From Inonotus obliquus (lineage: Eukaryota > Basidiomycota > Agaricomycetes > Hymenochaetales > Hymenochaetaceae): a DNA stretch of 64,000 bases. Positions 30,259 through 41,575 of the stretch are shown one piece after another. The notes under the pieces were generated by a model, which saw nothing but the letters and a program-made list of their open reading frames with translations, was not told where the DNA came from and searched no databases. The DNA lies in NCBI GenBank assembly GCA_032164295.1, contig JAJHTX010000004.1, positions 620,001-684,000 on the forward strand. The letters are read 5' to 3'. A program made the translations under genes and the position numbers. Positions within the stretch are counted from its first letter, which is position 1. Every line of letters starts with the position of its first letter.

Positions 30259-31824
30259 TGAAAGGATTGTGCTGAAATTTTGATTCGATTAGGAACGCCG
30301 ATCGAAACTACCCCGGATGGGACCGGTTAATTTCACTGGCCGGAGACGATCAGGATCGACAGCGAGAAGCGGAGAACACGCGAATCCAATACAATCCGAA
30401 GCCGACGATCAAGAAGCATCGGCTAGCAACGCTAATCCCGACGATCACACTAAACCTTCGCAAACGATGCAGCAAGTACAGCAACCTCCAACGGCTTGCT
30501 ATAAATGCAGAAGAGTGCGACAGATCATCGAAGACCTACACAAGATAATACTACGGGAGGCAACGGGCATGTTAACATATCATGTGTCCAGCGAACGAGC
30601 AACAGCTTATCGAGAATATCACAATCCCCCGGAGGTCGTTCGAAATCGCACGAGGTCAACAATAGCAATGGATACGGCAATAGGCATGCAACCAAAGACG
30701 CACTGGACAATAGTAGGAATCCACGACATATTAGCACTCGAGTGCCCAAGCACATTCGTGGAGATCAGTGCAGACTATGTTACGAACCGCCGCTCACCGA
30801 TAACAGCGGCATGGGTTGCAAACACACTCAGGGAACTATGGGCATACTGCAAAGCTATTCGACTACAAGGAGACCTATACCTAGGCTGGAGAATACCTTC
30901 GAACGATACTCGACGAAGTGTACGGCTACTCATCGCCATAGGCACATACGTTAAACCACCTTGGTTTCCCCACGATGATATCCGATGTCGAATCACACTT
31001 GACGGCCCCGAACAAGAGTCCCGAGGCGACAAGCAAATCACAGCCTTCATAGCCCCAGATGCTATACAACGGAACCCCGACGGAATTCCTTAAATGCACG
31101 AGCAACTGCGGACGAGCGAACTTTAACTACGGCGCAGCCATGCAAAACCAATGGCATACGAACACGCATTCAATGACTCACTCACTGACTCACTCTATGC
31201 ACAGGGCGCAGCACAAGGCCGACCCCGAGCATAGGTTTCAATTCAGTTCAAGTCAAGATGAGTCAACGCCGAGTCATCATCCTGCACAGGGCGCAGTCGA
31301 TGAGTCAATCCGCAGCAGAACAATGGAATTACCAGACGAGTTTGGAAGCTAGAACAACGAATCAGATCGAGAGTAGGAACTACGGAGCGTAGGAAGTGGT
31401 CCGTCCACAACATGAGGAAAAGGTATAAATAGTTGTAGACTTAGACCGTAGCTCCCCATCTTTCTTTCGATCGTCTTGTACATCGAGTCCTCTTAGGCAT
31501 CTAGCTTCTAATCTGAAGACCACCTAATCTGCTTAACCTCTCTTACTCTACGGCGTGGAGCGATTGATTAGTCGCCCACCGACTAGGGAAGCTTACGAAC
31601 GGCAGTCGACACTGTCCTACTAGTCTGTCAACGAGGTTGAGGCCCGACTTGATTAGCTAAACGAAAACGTCCGAGGCAACGCTTAGATACTTGGGAATCT
31701 GCCCTGCTTGTGAAAACCGAGTAGGCTCCGGAAACTCTTAGAAAAGCATCGCCGAACCCGTAACACTGGTCTCAGTCCTACTGTGGTTACTGTATAGTCC
31801 CTTTAGGGCGAGCGTTTTCTAACA
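30259..31824 (+). repeat. 3' long terminal repeat
   Basis: 1,566 bp, followed by the second TTGTG target copy. Every LTR frame, the TATA box and the bZIP sites are offset from the 5' LTR by exactly 12,371 bp, so no indel separates the two copies. Confidence 0.95.
30317..31093 (+). CDS. LTR-encoded ORF (3' LTR copy)
   Basis: The same 258-codon protein as in the 5' LTR. This copy lies inside the genomic RNA, 3' of all other ORFs and upstream of the polyadenylation region, so it is the one that could be translated from an element transcript, presumably through a subgenomic or spliced RNA. None has been shown. Confidence 0.55.
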   Translation: MGPVNFTGRRRSGSTARSGEHANPIQSEADDQEASASNANPDDHTKPSQTMQQVQQPPTACYKCRRVRQIIEDLHKIILREATGMLTYHVSSERATAYREYHNPPEVVRNRTRSTIAMDTAIGMQPKTHWTIVGIHDILALECPSTFVEISADYVTNRRSPITAAWVANTLRELWAYCKAIRLQGDLYLGWRIPSNDTRRSVRLLIAIGTYVKPPWFPHDDIRCRITLDGPEQESRGDKQITAFIAPDAIQRNPDGIP

Positions 31825-31974
31825 TTGTGCAGCAAGGGATTCATGCATCTAGCATATATACACGTCAAACTCAGCAATAAATTGAATACTTCTTATTTTT
31901 GTGACATGAGAGGCAATGTCATCTATATACATGAGCGAATGTCAAAGAAAAGCTAGCTTGGGAGTTGTAGATGT

Positions 31975-32215
31975 GAGGACAGAAGGGCGGTAAACGCAGA
32001 TGGTCTTTCATAGCCTTATATAATAAGGTTTGTAACTCCGACTCAAAAAAAATGGCACGCGCGGCAATAGGGGATTGCCAGTCCCCACTGGCAATCCTAA
32101 GTGACTCGTGTGTGTTCCCACGGTCTATGCCGCGTCGTGCCGGCGCTCGCTTAAGCACATGAATTTACCGGTCAGTGAAAGACTCATTCGACTTCATCTT
32201 CCCCCTTCCACAACA
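31975..32215 (+). repeat. dispersed repeat, copy B
   Basis: The left half (GGCGGTAAACGCAGAT... to GGGGATTGCCAGTCCCC) matches copy C near 33880-34010. The right half (GTTCCCACGG...TGCCGCGTCGTGCCGGCG...) matches copy A at 17130-17290. The GGGGATTGCCAGTCCCCACTGGCAATCC core can form two overlapping hairpins. The family is unidentified. Confidence 0.55.
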
Positions 32216-32942
32216 CAATAAATGCAAAAATAAATTGTCAATAGCATATATCTGATCTAAATGAAACTATTTCCGTCAAAATTTTAAAAATTCTCCAAAA
32301 AACCATTGAGATATGGCCTAGTACCGGGTTATAACTGGCGAATGAAGCAATTTCTACAAAAATTTTTTTGTACAAATCGAAGACAGACATGCAAAGATAC
32401 AATTAAAACATTGATCTCGGAAATCCTTCAAAAATTTGTTGAGTTCATTCAGTCGAAGTATCACAGCAGGATTCAGCATATAAGGAAAAGACGCATCACG
32501 TGACCTGACTTGACCACCTGCAAATTTCGTGAATGAGTGCATAAAAATACAACTCAGCATCATAAGAACTCTCGGAAAATGCATAATTATTATGCTTATA
32601 CTTTATGGGTAATAAAATGCATCTTTGAGATAAAATAAGAAACAACTGGTGACATGTCTATAACCTACCACCACGATCGGCTGTCAAATGGGATACTTAC
32701 AATAAATGTCATCTTTGGTATTGATAGGTTTGCCAGGCTGCTTAGGGCACAGAAATAATGTTCTGATATCTTTCATTGTAGTAGTCACTCATATTAAGGG
32801 GAAAGGCGGCTAGCTTACCAAGGCTTGTCTCTTACAATTATTCCAAGTTGACCAGCAGTCATTTACAGTTTTACAGTGAAATATAACATATACACATATT
32901 ATTTATTGAGATTAGTGGAATTCTCACTAGGATGGGTCACTA

Positions 32943-33613
32943 CAGGAAAATACCGTTCCTTTAAACACCAATTACAAACTTGCCCCCCTGTCTTTCCACA
33001 CACAACTTTTCAGAAATTAAAATACATTTTCATGGAGTATACTATAGGAGACACATGCTGATTTTTCTCTAAGCCGGAAGGTGTGCTAGAAAAATAGATA
33101 TGGACCTGGAAAGAAACAAGGGCCCCTGTCACGGAAAATGACTCCTTTGAACACCTTGTGACGTAATGTCACGCCAATATCAATTACACTCCGGTTGTAA
33201 ATGAATTGCCGAGATACCTTATTTTGTCAGCACGCCGATCATTTTGACTATCACACTCTTGAGATTTTCTTACAATATTAATTGATTGAGCAGCAGTTTC
33301 TCCCTGAAACTTGGAGTGAAAGTAGACTATGTAGCATACTTTTAGATTATTAGGTTATATATACAGTTGAATAACAGGGGAAATGGCAGGAGGAATTGGT
33401 TTCGACTCAGGTCTGTGAATTTCACCAAATATCAGCACTGTATAATTTTTCTAGACTCAACAGCTTGCTCAAATTTCTTGTAAATTTGCAGACTCAGTGA
33501 TACATACTATCCTTTGGTTCATGCATGTTTCTGAGATGATAAGTGAAGAATTGAGTGAGAAAAGTCATGGTGTTCAAAGGAATGGTACTGTTTAAAGGAC
33601 CGGTATTTTCCTG
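32943..33613. mobile_element. 671-bp Tc1/mariner-type MITE
   Basis: Terminal inverted repeats of about 25 bp, CAGGAAAATACCG(T/G)TCCTTTAAACA, with one mismatch, flanked by TA on both sides (32941-32942, 33614-33615). CAG-starting termini and TA duplications are typical of the Tc1/mariner/pogo superfamily. A related internal segment (near 33130) repeats CCTTTGAACACC. There is no transposase frame, so it is non-autonomous. It fills AT-rich DNA without genes. Confidence 0.75.
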
Positions 33614-33639
33614 TATATGCACATTATTGCCTTATTATA

Positions 33640-33841
33640 CAGGTGGGTACATTAAGTCTTCGGCACCCCCAAATATAGAAGGCGATTTGCTTGCCTTTTT
33701 GAGTAAGCAACCAAGTCCATCCCAAGTCTTTGCCGATATGACCAGGTTGCCGAGGGCTACCCGACGCTTATTCTACCACATAAAGCATGCAAATCCACCT
33801 TCCTAAAACGGGGGGTGCCGAAGACTTAACGTACCCACCTG
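33640..33841. mobile_element. 202-bp Tc1/mariner-type MITE
   Basis: Terminal inverted repeats of about 30 bp, CAGGTGGGTAC(A/G)TTAAGTC continuing into TTCGGCACCCCC, with one internal mismatch, flanked by TA (33638-33639 and 33842-33843). It lies only 26 bp from the previous element. The TIR sequence differs beyond CAGG, so it is a separate family. A short frame through it (33555-33806) is not a gene. Confidence 0.78.
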
Positions 33842-33879
33842 TACATGGATTAATTATTTGAAGTGCGGCATACAAGTCT

Positions 33880-34010
33880 GGAGGAAGGCGGTAAACACAG
33901 ATCATCGTTTTAGATCATATTTGGTAAGTATACAAGCTCCGATTGAAAAAAAGGGGACACGGACAACGCGCGGGGATTGCCAGTCCCCATTGCCAGCCAC
34001 CACGAACAAG
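33880..34010 (+). repeat. dispersed repeat, copy C
   Basis: Shares GGCGGTAAACxCAGAT, a run of A residues and GGGGATTGCCAGTCCCCA with copy B in the same order and similar spacing. Confidence 0.5.
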
Positions 34011-35048
34011 ATGGGAGGAGGTAACTTTCAAGTCAATGATCGATATATTACGATATACAGCTAGTCACGACACGTGACGTGCATCCTAGAAAAGTGAGTT
34101 GAAGATCGACGTCGCTTCCAAATTTGGTTTTGCTTAGCTATCACCAGTAAGTGGCTTTCACCCACCACATAACTGATCCATCCCACTTTTACCTCTTATT
34201 TCATCAGTATGCCACCTAGGCCTGTGTCAACTTATAAAGGAGCGACTCCCGTCACTCCTATGCTCAATGATCTCCCTTCCTTCTCGGGGTGCCTACAGTG
34301 CAGAGCGTCACATGTCGACAACTCGACTCGCGTTATTTTCCAACTGTATCTCCTCCACCACAACACCTCCTATTGACCTGTAATGTGTATTTATGAATAG
34401 CTAGAATCTGTAGGAATAGAGCTTGCCTTTTTTCAGATTTTTTTCTCGAGGTTGAAATTTTTTCTTGGGAGAAATTGAAACAAATATTTAAATGATTAAA
34501 AAATCATTTTATTTATTACTGATGCCATCAAAACCGCCCAAATAAGGTATATTATATAACAAAATCATGCCGATCGTTACTCCATAACAAGAAAATATCA
34601 AGAAATCGTGACCAAGAAATAAGAACGTGCATATATGCACCACTCAATCTGATTATTACTGAGTATATGTTCACTCCCTGAAGATAAAGATGACATCCCA
34701 ATATGAATTCCAAGGATTCTCGTATTTGTCGTCTTGGAATTGCCGGTTACCCATTGCCTCTTGGCTTTCTTTGATTTTGCATTGGCTGGTGGCATCTTGG
34801 AGAGCCTGTCAACTCTCAAAATGCTGGGGAATGAAGACAAAGCATGCCGCAGCAGCCCCTATTTTTTATTCGATTTTTATAGTATTTTTTTTTCCAAAAA
34901 AAATTGAAACATTTTGATGGCCCATCAAAAACCCCAGAATATTGCATAACTTTGTTACTTGTATTACCAAAACAAAATTCTCGAGGTCAGAAACTCAAAA
35001 TTGCGGTCTCCACCGAGTTGTCGACACGTGACGCTCTGCACTGTAGTA
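34011..35048. other. AT-rich repeat debris, right edge of the island
   Basis: Low-complexity A/T runs, the small palindromes AATGATTAAAAAATCATT (about 34490) and TGATGGCCCATCA (about 34915), and no supported gene. The true 5' end of the next gene may lie here and may have been disturbed by insertions. Confidence 0.45.
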
Positions 35049-36800
35049 ATGCTGCATCAGATTGCATGGGGGAGAAAGCAGTTATCTATCCTTTTCCACG
35101 ATCATGTTGTTAAACGTGATGTGGATTCGATCCCTCAGAAAGTCGTAAAAGTCCTTCACTGGCATCAGGACCGCTTCGAAGGTTTGCTGTCGAAGTACGA
35201 TGTTGAATCTATCCTCGTCAGGAAGGAATACTTGGGCACGCTTCGGAACCTTCTCATCGCCACTCGGAACCATGGAGAATCGGAAGATAAGGACGCTATG
35301 GACGTCGACACTTATTCTCAACTGAGCGGCATTCACCTTGATGATCTTGCCAAACCGCTTGCGGGCGCTGCTACTGTGATTGGAAGTCCTGGGATCGGTG
35401 AGGATTCCCGTTTTCTCCTGCTTTTCGCCCCACTTATTGGACCTCTAGGGAAAAGCACATTCCTGATCTTTGTTCTTGCTCTCCGCACTCTCGCCGGACT
35501 TCCCACTCTCTTCCAGATCGACAAAGGAGGCTTATTCGTCATTTGCCAAGAGGGGGTGTTCGACATTCGTTGCCCTATCACCAGCGGTGATAGACTGGAG
35601 GAGTACATCCCCAGATATACGTGGCTGCTATTCGATTGCGGCCAGAGCCTGGTGACCGTGCCTGAAGAACTCGTAACTGTAAGCAAGTATATGCGTGGCT
35701 TCATCCTGCAGGCAGCGGCCCCGGGTATGGAGCAATTGGCATGGAGGAAAAAGACTCGTGTAAAACAGTCATGGATGGCGCCCTGGACCCTGGAAGAGCT
35801 TATTGAGGGGTATGTTCATTCTACTTTGTCCTGGATGTGAGCAGCGACTTAAGTGTTCTCAGACGGGACCTTCAGATATGGCTTGCAAAGAAGGAGAGGC
35901 CCTCGGAGTCACAGTTGAACGAATTTTGTACGCTTTTCGGCACGTCTGCTCGTGGTGCGTACGGATATGCAACGAAGCCCAGTGAATATGAGAGTCTGGT
36001 GTCCAGCCAGATTCGAATGCTAACCAAAGAGAAAATTCGTGACTTGACGGCGAATCCTGAAGGCTTGGGGATTGCTACCGGGTTTTCCGACTTGGTCTTC
36101 ATAGCCACGCTGGACCATGTGGATAGGCGGAAATTCAGGTTCGCAATAGCCTCCAATCATTTGAACGATATGGTGTTGGAGCGTCTTAGGATGATCGATC
36201 AGTAGGCCGCTCTCCACTTGTATTGGAGTGCTGGTTTCTCTTGAAACGAGCAGCCATAGAGAAGTTCCTAGCTGGAGATGGAAAAGCGAGTTCCAGGCCC
36301 GGTGAAACCCATTGGCATTCCCACCGCGGAGACTCTTCCATTTGTTATATTCGTTTGGGACATCAAGGACGCATCATCTCCGTGGAGGAGTCCTTTATTG
36401 CGCCGTCGGACGGATTCGGTCCGTTGCCTTACTTCACCTATGCCAAAACGCAAGGCACTACCCTGACAGATGGATTCTACGTACCGGGATCTTTGTCTCA
36501 GCCCACATTCGATGCTTTCATTTACAGCGAGCAGGGGCGGGCAACAATGTTCCAAATGACGGTTTCAAAGGGGCATAGGATCTCTTCGCTCGGTCTGGAT
36601 CGACTTCGCGATTTGGGAGTAGGGTCCGTTGACTTCGTTGCAGTGACTTGTCCCGTGGAAGAGGGTTATAAAATGGATGTTCAGATCCTCAAGACTCATA
36701 AAAAGGGCTGCGTAAGGTATATCATCTTGTATTTACTGACCAGTCATGTTTGGGATAGTATTTTTTGGCCGAGTACGAGCCGGCACTTGACTTTGAATAA
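35049..36800 (+). CDS. Crinkler/RH-type protein: P-loop NTPase plus C-terminal nuclease-like domain
   Basis: Exons 35049-35397, 35449-35809, 35863-36201, 36297-36711 and 36759-36800 keep phase and give 501 residues. Intron 1 interrupts the Walker A motif; splicing restores VIGSPGIGKSTFLIF. The middle has WLLFDCGQSL as a Walker B-like strand. The C-terminal domain has FDAFIYSEQGRATMFQMTVSKGH, the pattern seen in fungal Crinkler-like proteins and reminiscent of PD-(D/E)xK nucleases. The ending CYFLAEYEPALDFE is created by the last splice. Such proteins are proposed effectors or element-control factors. The start codon and intron 36202-36296 are uncertain, and the N-terminus may be truncated by the adjacent repeats. 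Confidence 0.6.
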
Positions 36801-37069
36801 GATGAAGTGCATCCCTGTTTCTTGTCATAGGTATTACAATGCAATATAAAGTATGTCAACAGAGAATGGTCAGGATTTTACTGATATACGGGAAGACCGA
36901 TTTGTGCGATTCATTTTTGTGCAAGTAAATACAGCTTATTACATAACATAACATTCCCACGACTTCTAGTAGTAGTACCCGAAAAAAAGTTCATGGTTTT
37001 GAGCACGCGCCGACATCCGCTCAACACACCAACCACTTGCTCTCCCCCCTTCCATTCAAAAGCAAGAAG

Positions 37070-39281
37070 ATGCTGGTGCTATACGAGACAGCGCTCGGCT
37101 ACTGCCTGTTCAAACTGACAGACTCTGCAAAGCTCAAGGATGCAAACTTATGGGAGGAGTTTGAGTCGCCTGAGCAGGCGAGTGGACTGTGCGTATTTAA
37201 TTGTTTTCTTCTTCTCCCTAGTGGAATCACAAAAATGTTAATCTATCGATGGCTATCCTTATGATTGTGAATAGACTAAAATTAAAAGCGATTCACCGAT
37301 TTGAATCTGCTGCGTCGGCTGTAGACGAGATATCTACTATGCAGGAAGGAAAGCTTGGTGAAGGATTGAAGAGATTTTTGTCGGAGGAGATTATAGAGAA
37401 GGGAAAGCTGAAGGAGACGTTGACGGTTACGGACTCGAAGCTCGGTATGTTTCTTCCTCATGCATGAGAAAGTACCGATTCGAGTATGAATGTGTTACAG
37501 CTTCATCCATCTCGAAAAAGCTTGGAATCAAAGTAATGGCGGACTCGTCTACGACGGACTTGTACCGAGGTATTCGTAGTCAACTAGCTGCGCTCTTGGA
37601 AGGTTTAGATCCTAAGGATCTCGCACAAATGAGCTTGGGTCTTAGTCACTCGTTATCACGGTCGGTTTGCTCTCACTCTCGTAGAATCCAAGCAAAGGCT
37701 AAACATTCCTTCTATTTCTCTTGAAGATACAAGCTAAAATTCTCGCCTGATAAGGTTGACGCTATGGTTGTCCAATCTATAGCTCTTTTAGATGATTTGG
37801 ATAAGGAGATTAACATTTATGCTATGCGAGTGAAGGTTAGGCTGCGGGATTTACTTGTGTCGAACGGTTACTGATTCTCGTTGAAGGAGTGGTATGGTTG
37901 GCATTTCCCCGAATTGGGCAAAATTTTAACCGATAGCGTCGCATATGCGAAGGTTGTCCGAACAATGGGCATGTCTTTCCGGTAATTACAGCGAGGCAAG
38001 GTAACTTACGCGCAACTTCTAGGCTTCCGAACAAATGCAGCTACTACCTCCCTGGCCCACATACTCCCTGAAGAGCTTGAGCAAACCATCAAGCTCGCAG
38101 CGGAAATCTCCATGGGTACCGAAATATCCGAAACAGACATGGCCAACATCAGCGGCGCATGCGACCAAGTCATCGCCAGTTCCGCCTACCGCACCCAACT
38201 TGCAGAGTACCTCCGTAATCGTATGCAAGCCATCGCACCAAATTTGACGGCGCTTGTAGGAGAGCTGGTTGGAGCGAGGCTGATAAGCCACGCGGGGAGT
38301 TTGTTGAACTTGGCTAAATTCCCTGCGAGTACGGTTCAGATTTTGGGTGCGGAGAAGGCCCTATTTAGGGCGTTGAAGACGAAACATGACACACCCAAGT
38401 ATGGGTTGATCTATCATGCATCGCTCGTTGGACAGGCACCGCCGAAGCTAAAGGGAAAGGTATGTTAATCCTATTCTTCGTTCCTCGCTTGAATGAATCG
38501 CGAGCGCATTGCAGATGGCACGTATGGTCGCAGCAAAAGCTGCCTTATCAATACGATACGACGCCTTGACAGATGCGGACGGGAAGTCAGAACCCACCGC
38601 AGCCTCCATTGGTCTCGACAACCGTACAAAGCTTGAATCTCGACTCCGCGCTCTCGAGCATCAAAGTGATCTTAACGGCGTACGAAGTTTCAGCTCACCG
38701 GGGAAGAGACAAGCTAGGTATGAGCCTTCGGGAGAGACGAAGACGTATAATACTAGTGCAGATGTGGTTGGTCTTGTGTCGACTCAGCGCGATCCGGTGG
38801 AGGCCGCGAGGAAAGCTGCTGCGGATGTAAAGGCGGAGAAGAAGAAGGCGAAGGAGGAGAGGAGAGCGAGGAAGAGAGCTGAGAAGGAGGCGAAGGAGAT
38901 AGCTAAGGAGGTGAAGGATGGGGAGAAGGATGCTATGGAAGTTGATGGTCAGACGAAGGATAAGTCGTCGTCGAAGAAGGACAAGTCGAGACGCAAGGAG
39001 AAAGGGACGAACGGTAGTGCTATGGACGTAGACGTAAAAGAGAGTGATTCGGAAAAGAAACGAAAAGTACGTCTCCTTCATACCAGATCTGAATTCGCTT
39101 CATGCTCACTTGTCCCCTGCCGTAACTACAGGCCGGGAAAAACAAAAGCGAAACAGAGGAAGAACGCAAAGCTCGCAAAAAGGCAAAGAAGGAAGGCAAA
39201 GAAGCTGCAAAATCTCAAACTAACGGTTCAGTTGAAGTATCCAAGAAAAAGAAGAGAAAATCCGAGGCAGTGGATGATTAG
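37070..39281 (+). CDS. NOP58: box C/D snoRNP core protein NOP58
   Basis: NOP58 joins NOP56, fibrillarin and Snu13 in box C/D snoRNPs that 2'-O-methylate and process rRNA in the nucleolus. Eight exons (37070-37188, 37275-37444, 37501-37660, 37727-37835, 37887-37968, 38023-38459, 38515-39066, 39132-39281) give 592 residues. The N-terminus [62 protein letters not shown] and the Nop domain [36 protein letters not shown] are diagnostic. The tail is Lys/Glu-rich with KKKKRK signals. Intron 5 has a GC donor (GCATGT) because only that junction restores MGFRTNAA. Confidence 0.95.
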
Positions 39282-39543
39282 TTTGGATTCCTCTGGATTC
39301 TTTGTCAATTTCAATATCTGTTTTCATTAGTTTGCTTTGTTAGGTATTTTGTATCGCATCTCTGTCTTTACATCAAACTACGTATATATATTCGCTTTGT
39401 ATACTTTTGGATGTTATATTAAGAGTCGGTTAAAATCTCTTTTCCCAAGCGGTGTGAGTCCCAACGTCGTACGACTCTCACTCATCCTATTCGATCTCAT
39501 CTCTCTACCACCAACGACATACCTGGCTTACTATTGACGAAAA

Positions 39544-41354
39544 ATGAGCGGTCAGGATGAAAGACGAGTAAGGCCTATAGTCATCGTGACTGGTGCAAAC
39601 GCGTGCGTATTTCACACAGATATTTTCTTTTTTTTATTGTTTTCTAAACTTTGCTTTTTTTCTTCGAACCCACTTCAACGCGACGGCGTTTGTAGTGGTA
39701 TCGGTTTTGCGATTTGTCAACGTCTCCTTACGCAACTCGTTCATCGTATACCACCAGATTCGATACCTCAACTATCACTCTCTCGGTCTCTTCCTCGTCC
39801 TCATAACAATAATTCCAATCCTGGAGAAAACGGAGACGGAAGTGGAAGTGGAAGTGGAAACGCAAGCGAGTTCACGTCTGAATTCGTCGGGTGCGAAGGG
39901 ATAACGCTCATTCTTGCGTGTCGGACCGTGTCAAAAGCCGAAGCAGCGCGTTCGGAGTTGCTTAAACACCTTGACGATGAAGTTGAGAGGATACGGAAAC
40001 GCGATAGAGGTGTGAATGGGAAGAACGTTGCGCATGCGTTGAAGTTTAGGGAAAATGTTAATGTTGTCGTACATCGTTTGGACCTAGCGTCTGTCAAGAG
40101 TATTTTCAGTTTTGCGGAAGATGTAAAGACGAAGTACGTCTTTCTCTCCGTTCTTCATGCTAGTATACCTTAGAACAAACTAATTTGCCTTTTGACATTA
40201 GATATCGATACATATCGCATCTAGTGTGCAACGCTGGCGTAGCGTCTTTCATAGGCTACGATTGGCCTTTAGCTATCAAACAGCTTTGCATAGACTTCCT
40301 CGGCGCAGTCACTGCACCGCTATATAAAATCCAACGAATCGGAGAAGTGAGTGAGGATGGACTGGGATGGGTATGGCAATGTAATGTTTTTGGTCATTAT
40401 GTTCTGGTACGTCATATCTCTCACTCAACTATTCCTATTACCACTTACCACTTGACTACCTACTGATAATACAACATATTTTGTGTTGTATAATAGTTCA
40501 GACTCCTCGAACCCCTTCTATCACGATATACCAACTTACACGACAACCAAACTCAATCACCCGCACGAGTATTATGGATGACATCCGTCGAAGCTCTACC
40601 TCATTGTCACGACCCCTCAGATTGGCAACTCTTGAAAGACGATAAATCTTACGAAGCTTCGAAATTCCAGATTGAGCTCCTTGTAGGGTGGTTTGAGAAA
40701 CAGCAACAGATACAGTTAGATTCCGGTAAAGGGGGAGGAGGGGAAGGGAAGGAGAAGGAAGTGAAGATACGACACTTTCTATGTCATCCTGGCGTGGTTC
40801 GGACGAATATCGCGGTTAAGTCGTTGAACAGTCTTTGGTTGGATTTGTGTATGCAATTGACTTTCTTTATGGTACGTACCCTTCCATTTCCTTCCCTCCT
40901 ACCACAATTTAATAACCCAACCCCGTCTGTTTCGTCTTTTGTGTTCTGTGTCTTGTAGGCACATTTCATAGGTTCGACAGTACACACCATAACACCCTAC
41001 AAATCCGCCATCTCGTCAGTACACCTCATGCTTGTCGCTCTTCCTTTCATCACCGCCACGACTTCCTATTCCTCTTCGACACCTCAAACCTCAAAATATC
41101 ACGCCGAGAACTCGCTCAATGGTTCTCTCAAAGGCCATGGTCCATCCGCACTTTCATCCTCATCTTCATCCTCTCATCCAAGACCAAAACCACTCAAATT
41201 CGGATCAAACTGCAATTACTGGTTCCACGAATACGTCAGCGTCTCCGAACTAGACGCATGGGACGAGAAAAGGGAGCAACAAGCTGAAGATCTCGTAAGA
41301 CATTGTGAAAAGATGTTCAAGAATTTCAAGGTTGCCCATAACGCTTATTTATGA
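39544..41354 (+). CDS. ERG27: 3-keto-steroid reductase ERG27 (short-chain dehydrogenase)
   Basis: ERG27 reduces the 3-keto group in the C-4 demethylation steps of ergosterol synthesis on endoplasmic reticulum or lipid droplets. Exons 39544-39602, 39696-40133, 40202-40406, 40497-40871 and 40959-41354 give 490 residues. The cofactor motif TGANAGIG is assembled across intron 1, NAG follows in HLVCNAGVASF, and the catalytic SYEASK supplies Tyr and Lys. PGVVRTNI matches the family. The length is larger than yeast Erg27 (347) because of a Ser/Gly/Asn-rich insert near residues 45-75 and a Ser-rich insert near the C-terminus; both are low complexity and probably loops. Confidence 0.88.
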
Positions 41355-41575
41355 AGACTGTCTTATGAAGGCTGTAGATAGAAAGAGTGGAGAGGAAGGA
41401 GCGTGGACGACGTGATAATAATAGATCGCCGTGTTAGACTTGGGTTTATCTTTGGATTTGTTGTTGGTTCTTTACAGTGTGGATAAAAGGTTCCCGGAAC
41501 ACGTATAATATACCAAACTGATTGCGATTTTTTAAATAACATATTTACATTACATCTCGAACAATTCGATTGCTT

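Larger units (their letters stand above)
17883..31829 (+). mobile_element. 13.9-kb Ty3/gypsy chromovirus-type LTR retrotransposon with extra ORFs
   Basis: The element proper is 17888-31824. It is bounded by 1,566-bp direct LTRs beginning TG and ending CA, and by the 5-bp target duplication TTGTG at 17883-17887 and 31825-31829. Order: LTR, primer-binding site, coiled-coil ORF, gag, pol (protease, RT, RNase H, integrase, chromodomain), two accessory ORFs, polypurine tract, LTR. The protease-RT-RNase H-integrase order and the C-terminal chromodomain place it in the Ty3/gypsy chromoviruses. All long frames are open, no introns are apparent, and codon use (many CGA, GAA and ACA codons) differs from neighbouring host genes. 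Chromodomain integrases usually target heterochromatin, which fits its location in a repeat-rich island. It looks young and possibly autonomous. Confidence 0.95.

Noticed and set aside
17888..31824. A CRISPR-like or bacterial defence array in the repeat island
   Set aside because: The genome is eukaryotic; the repeated units are LTRs and in-frame protein repeats, with no spacer-repeat regularity.
33555..33806. 83-codon frame
   Set aside because: It crosses the borders of two MITEs and its end lies in a terminal inverted repeat; chance frame.
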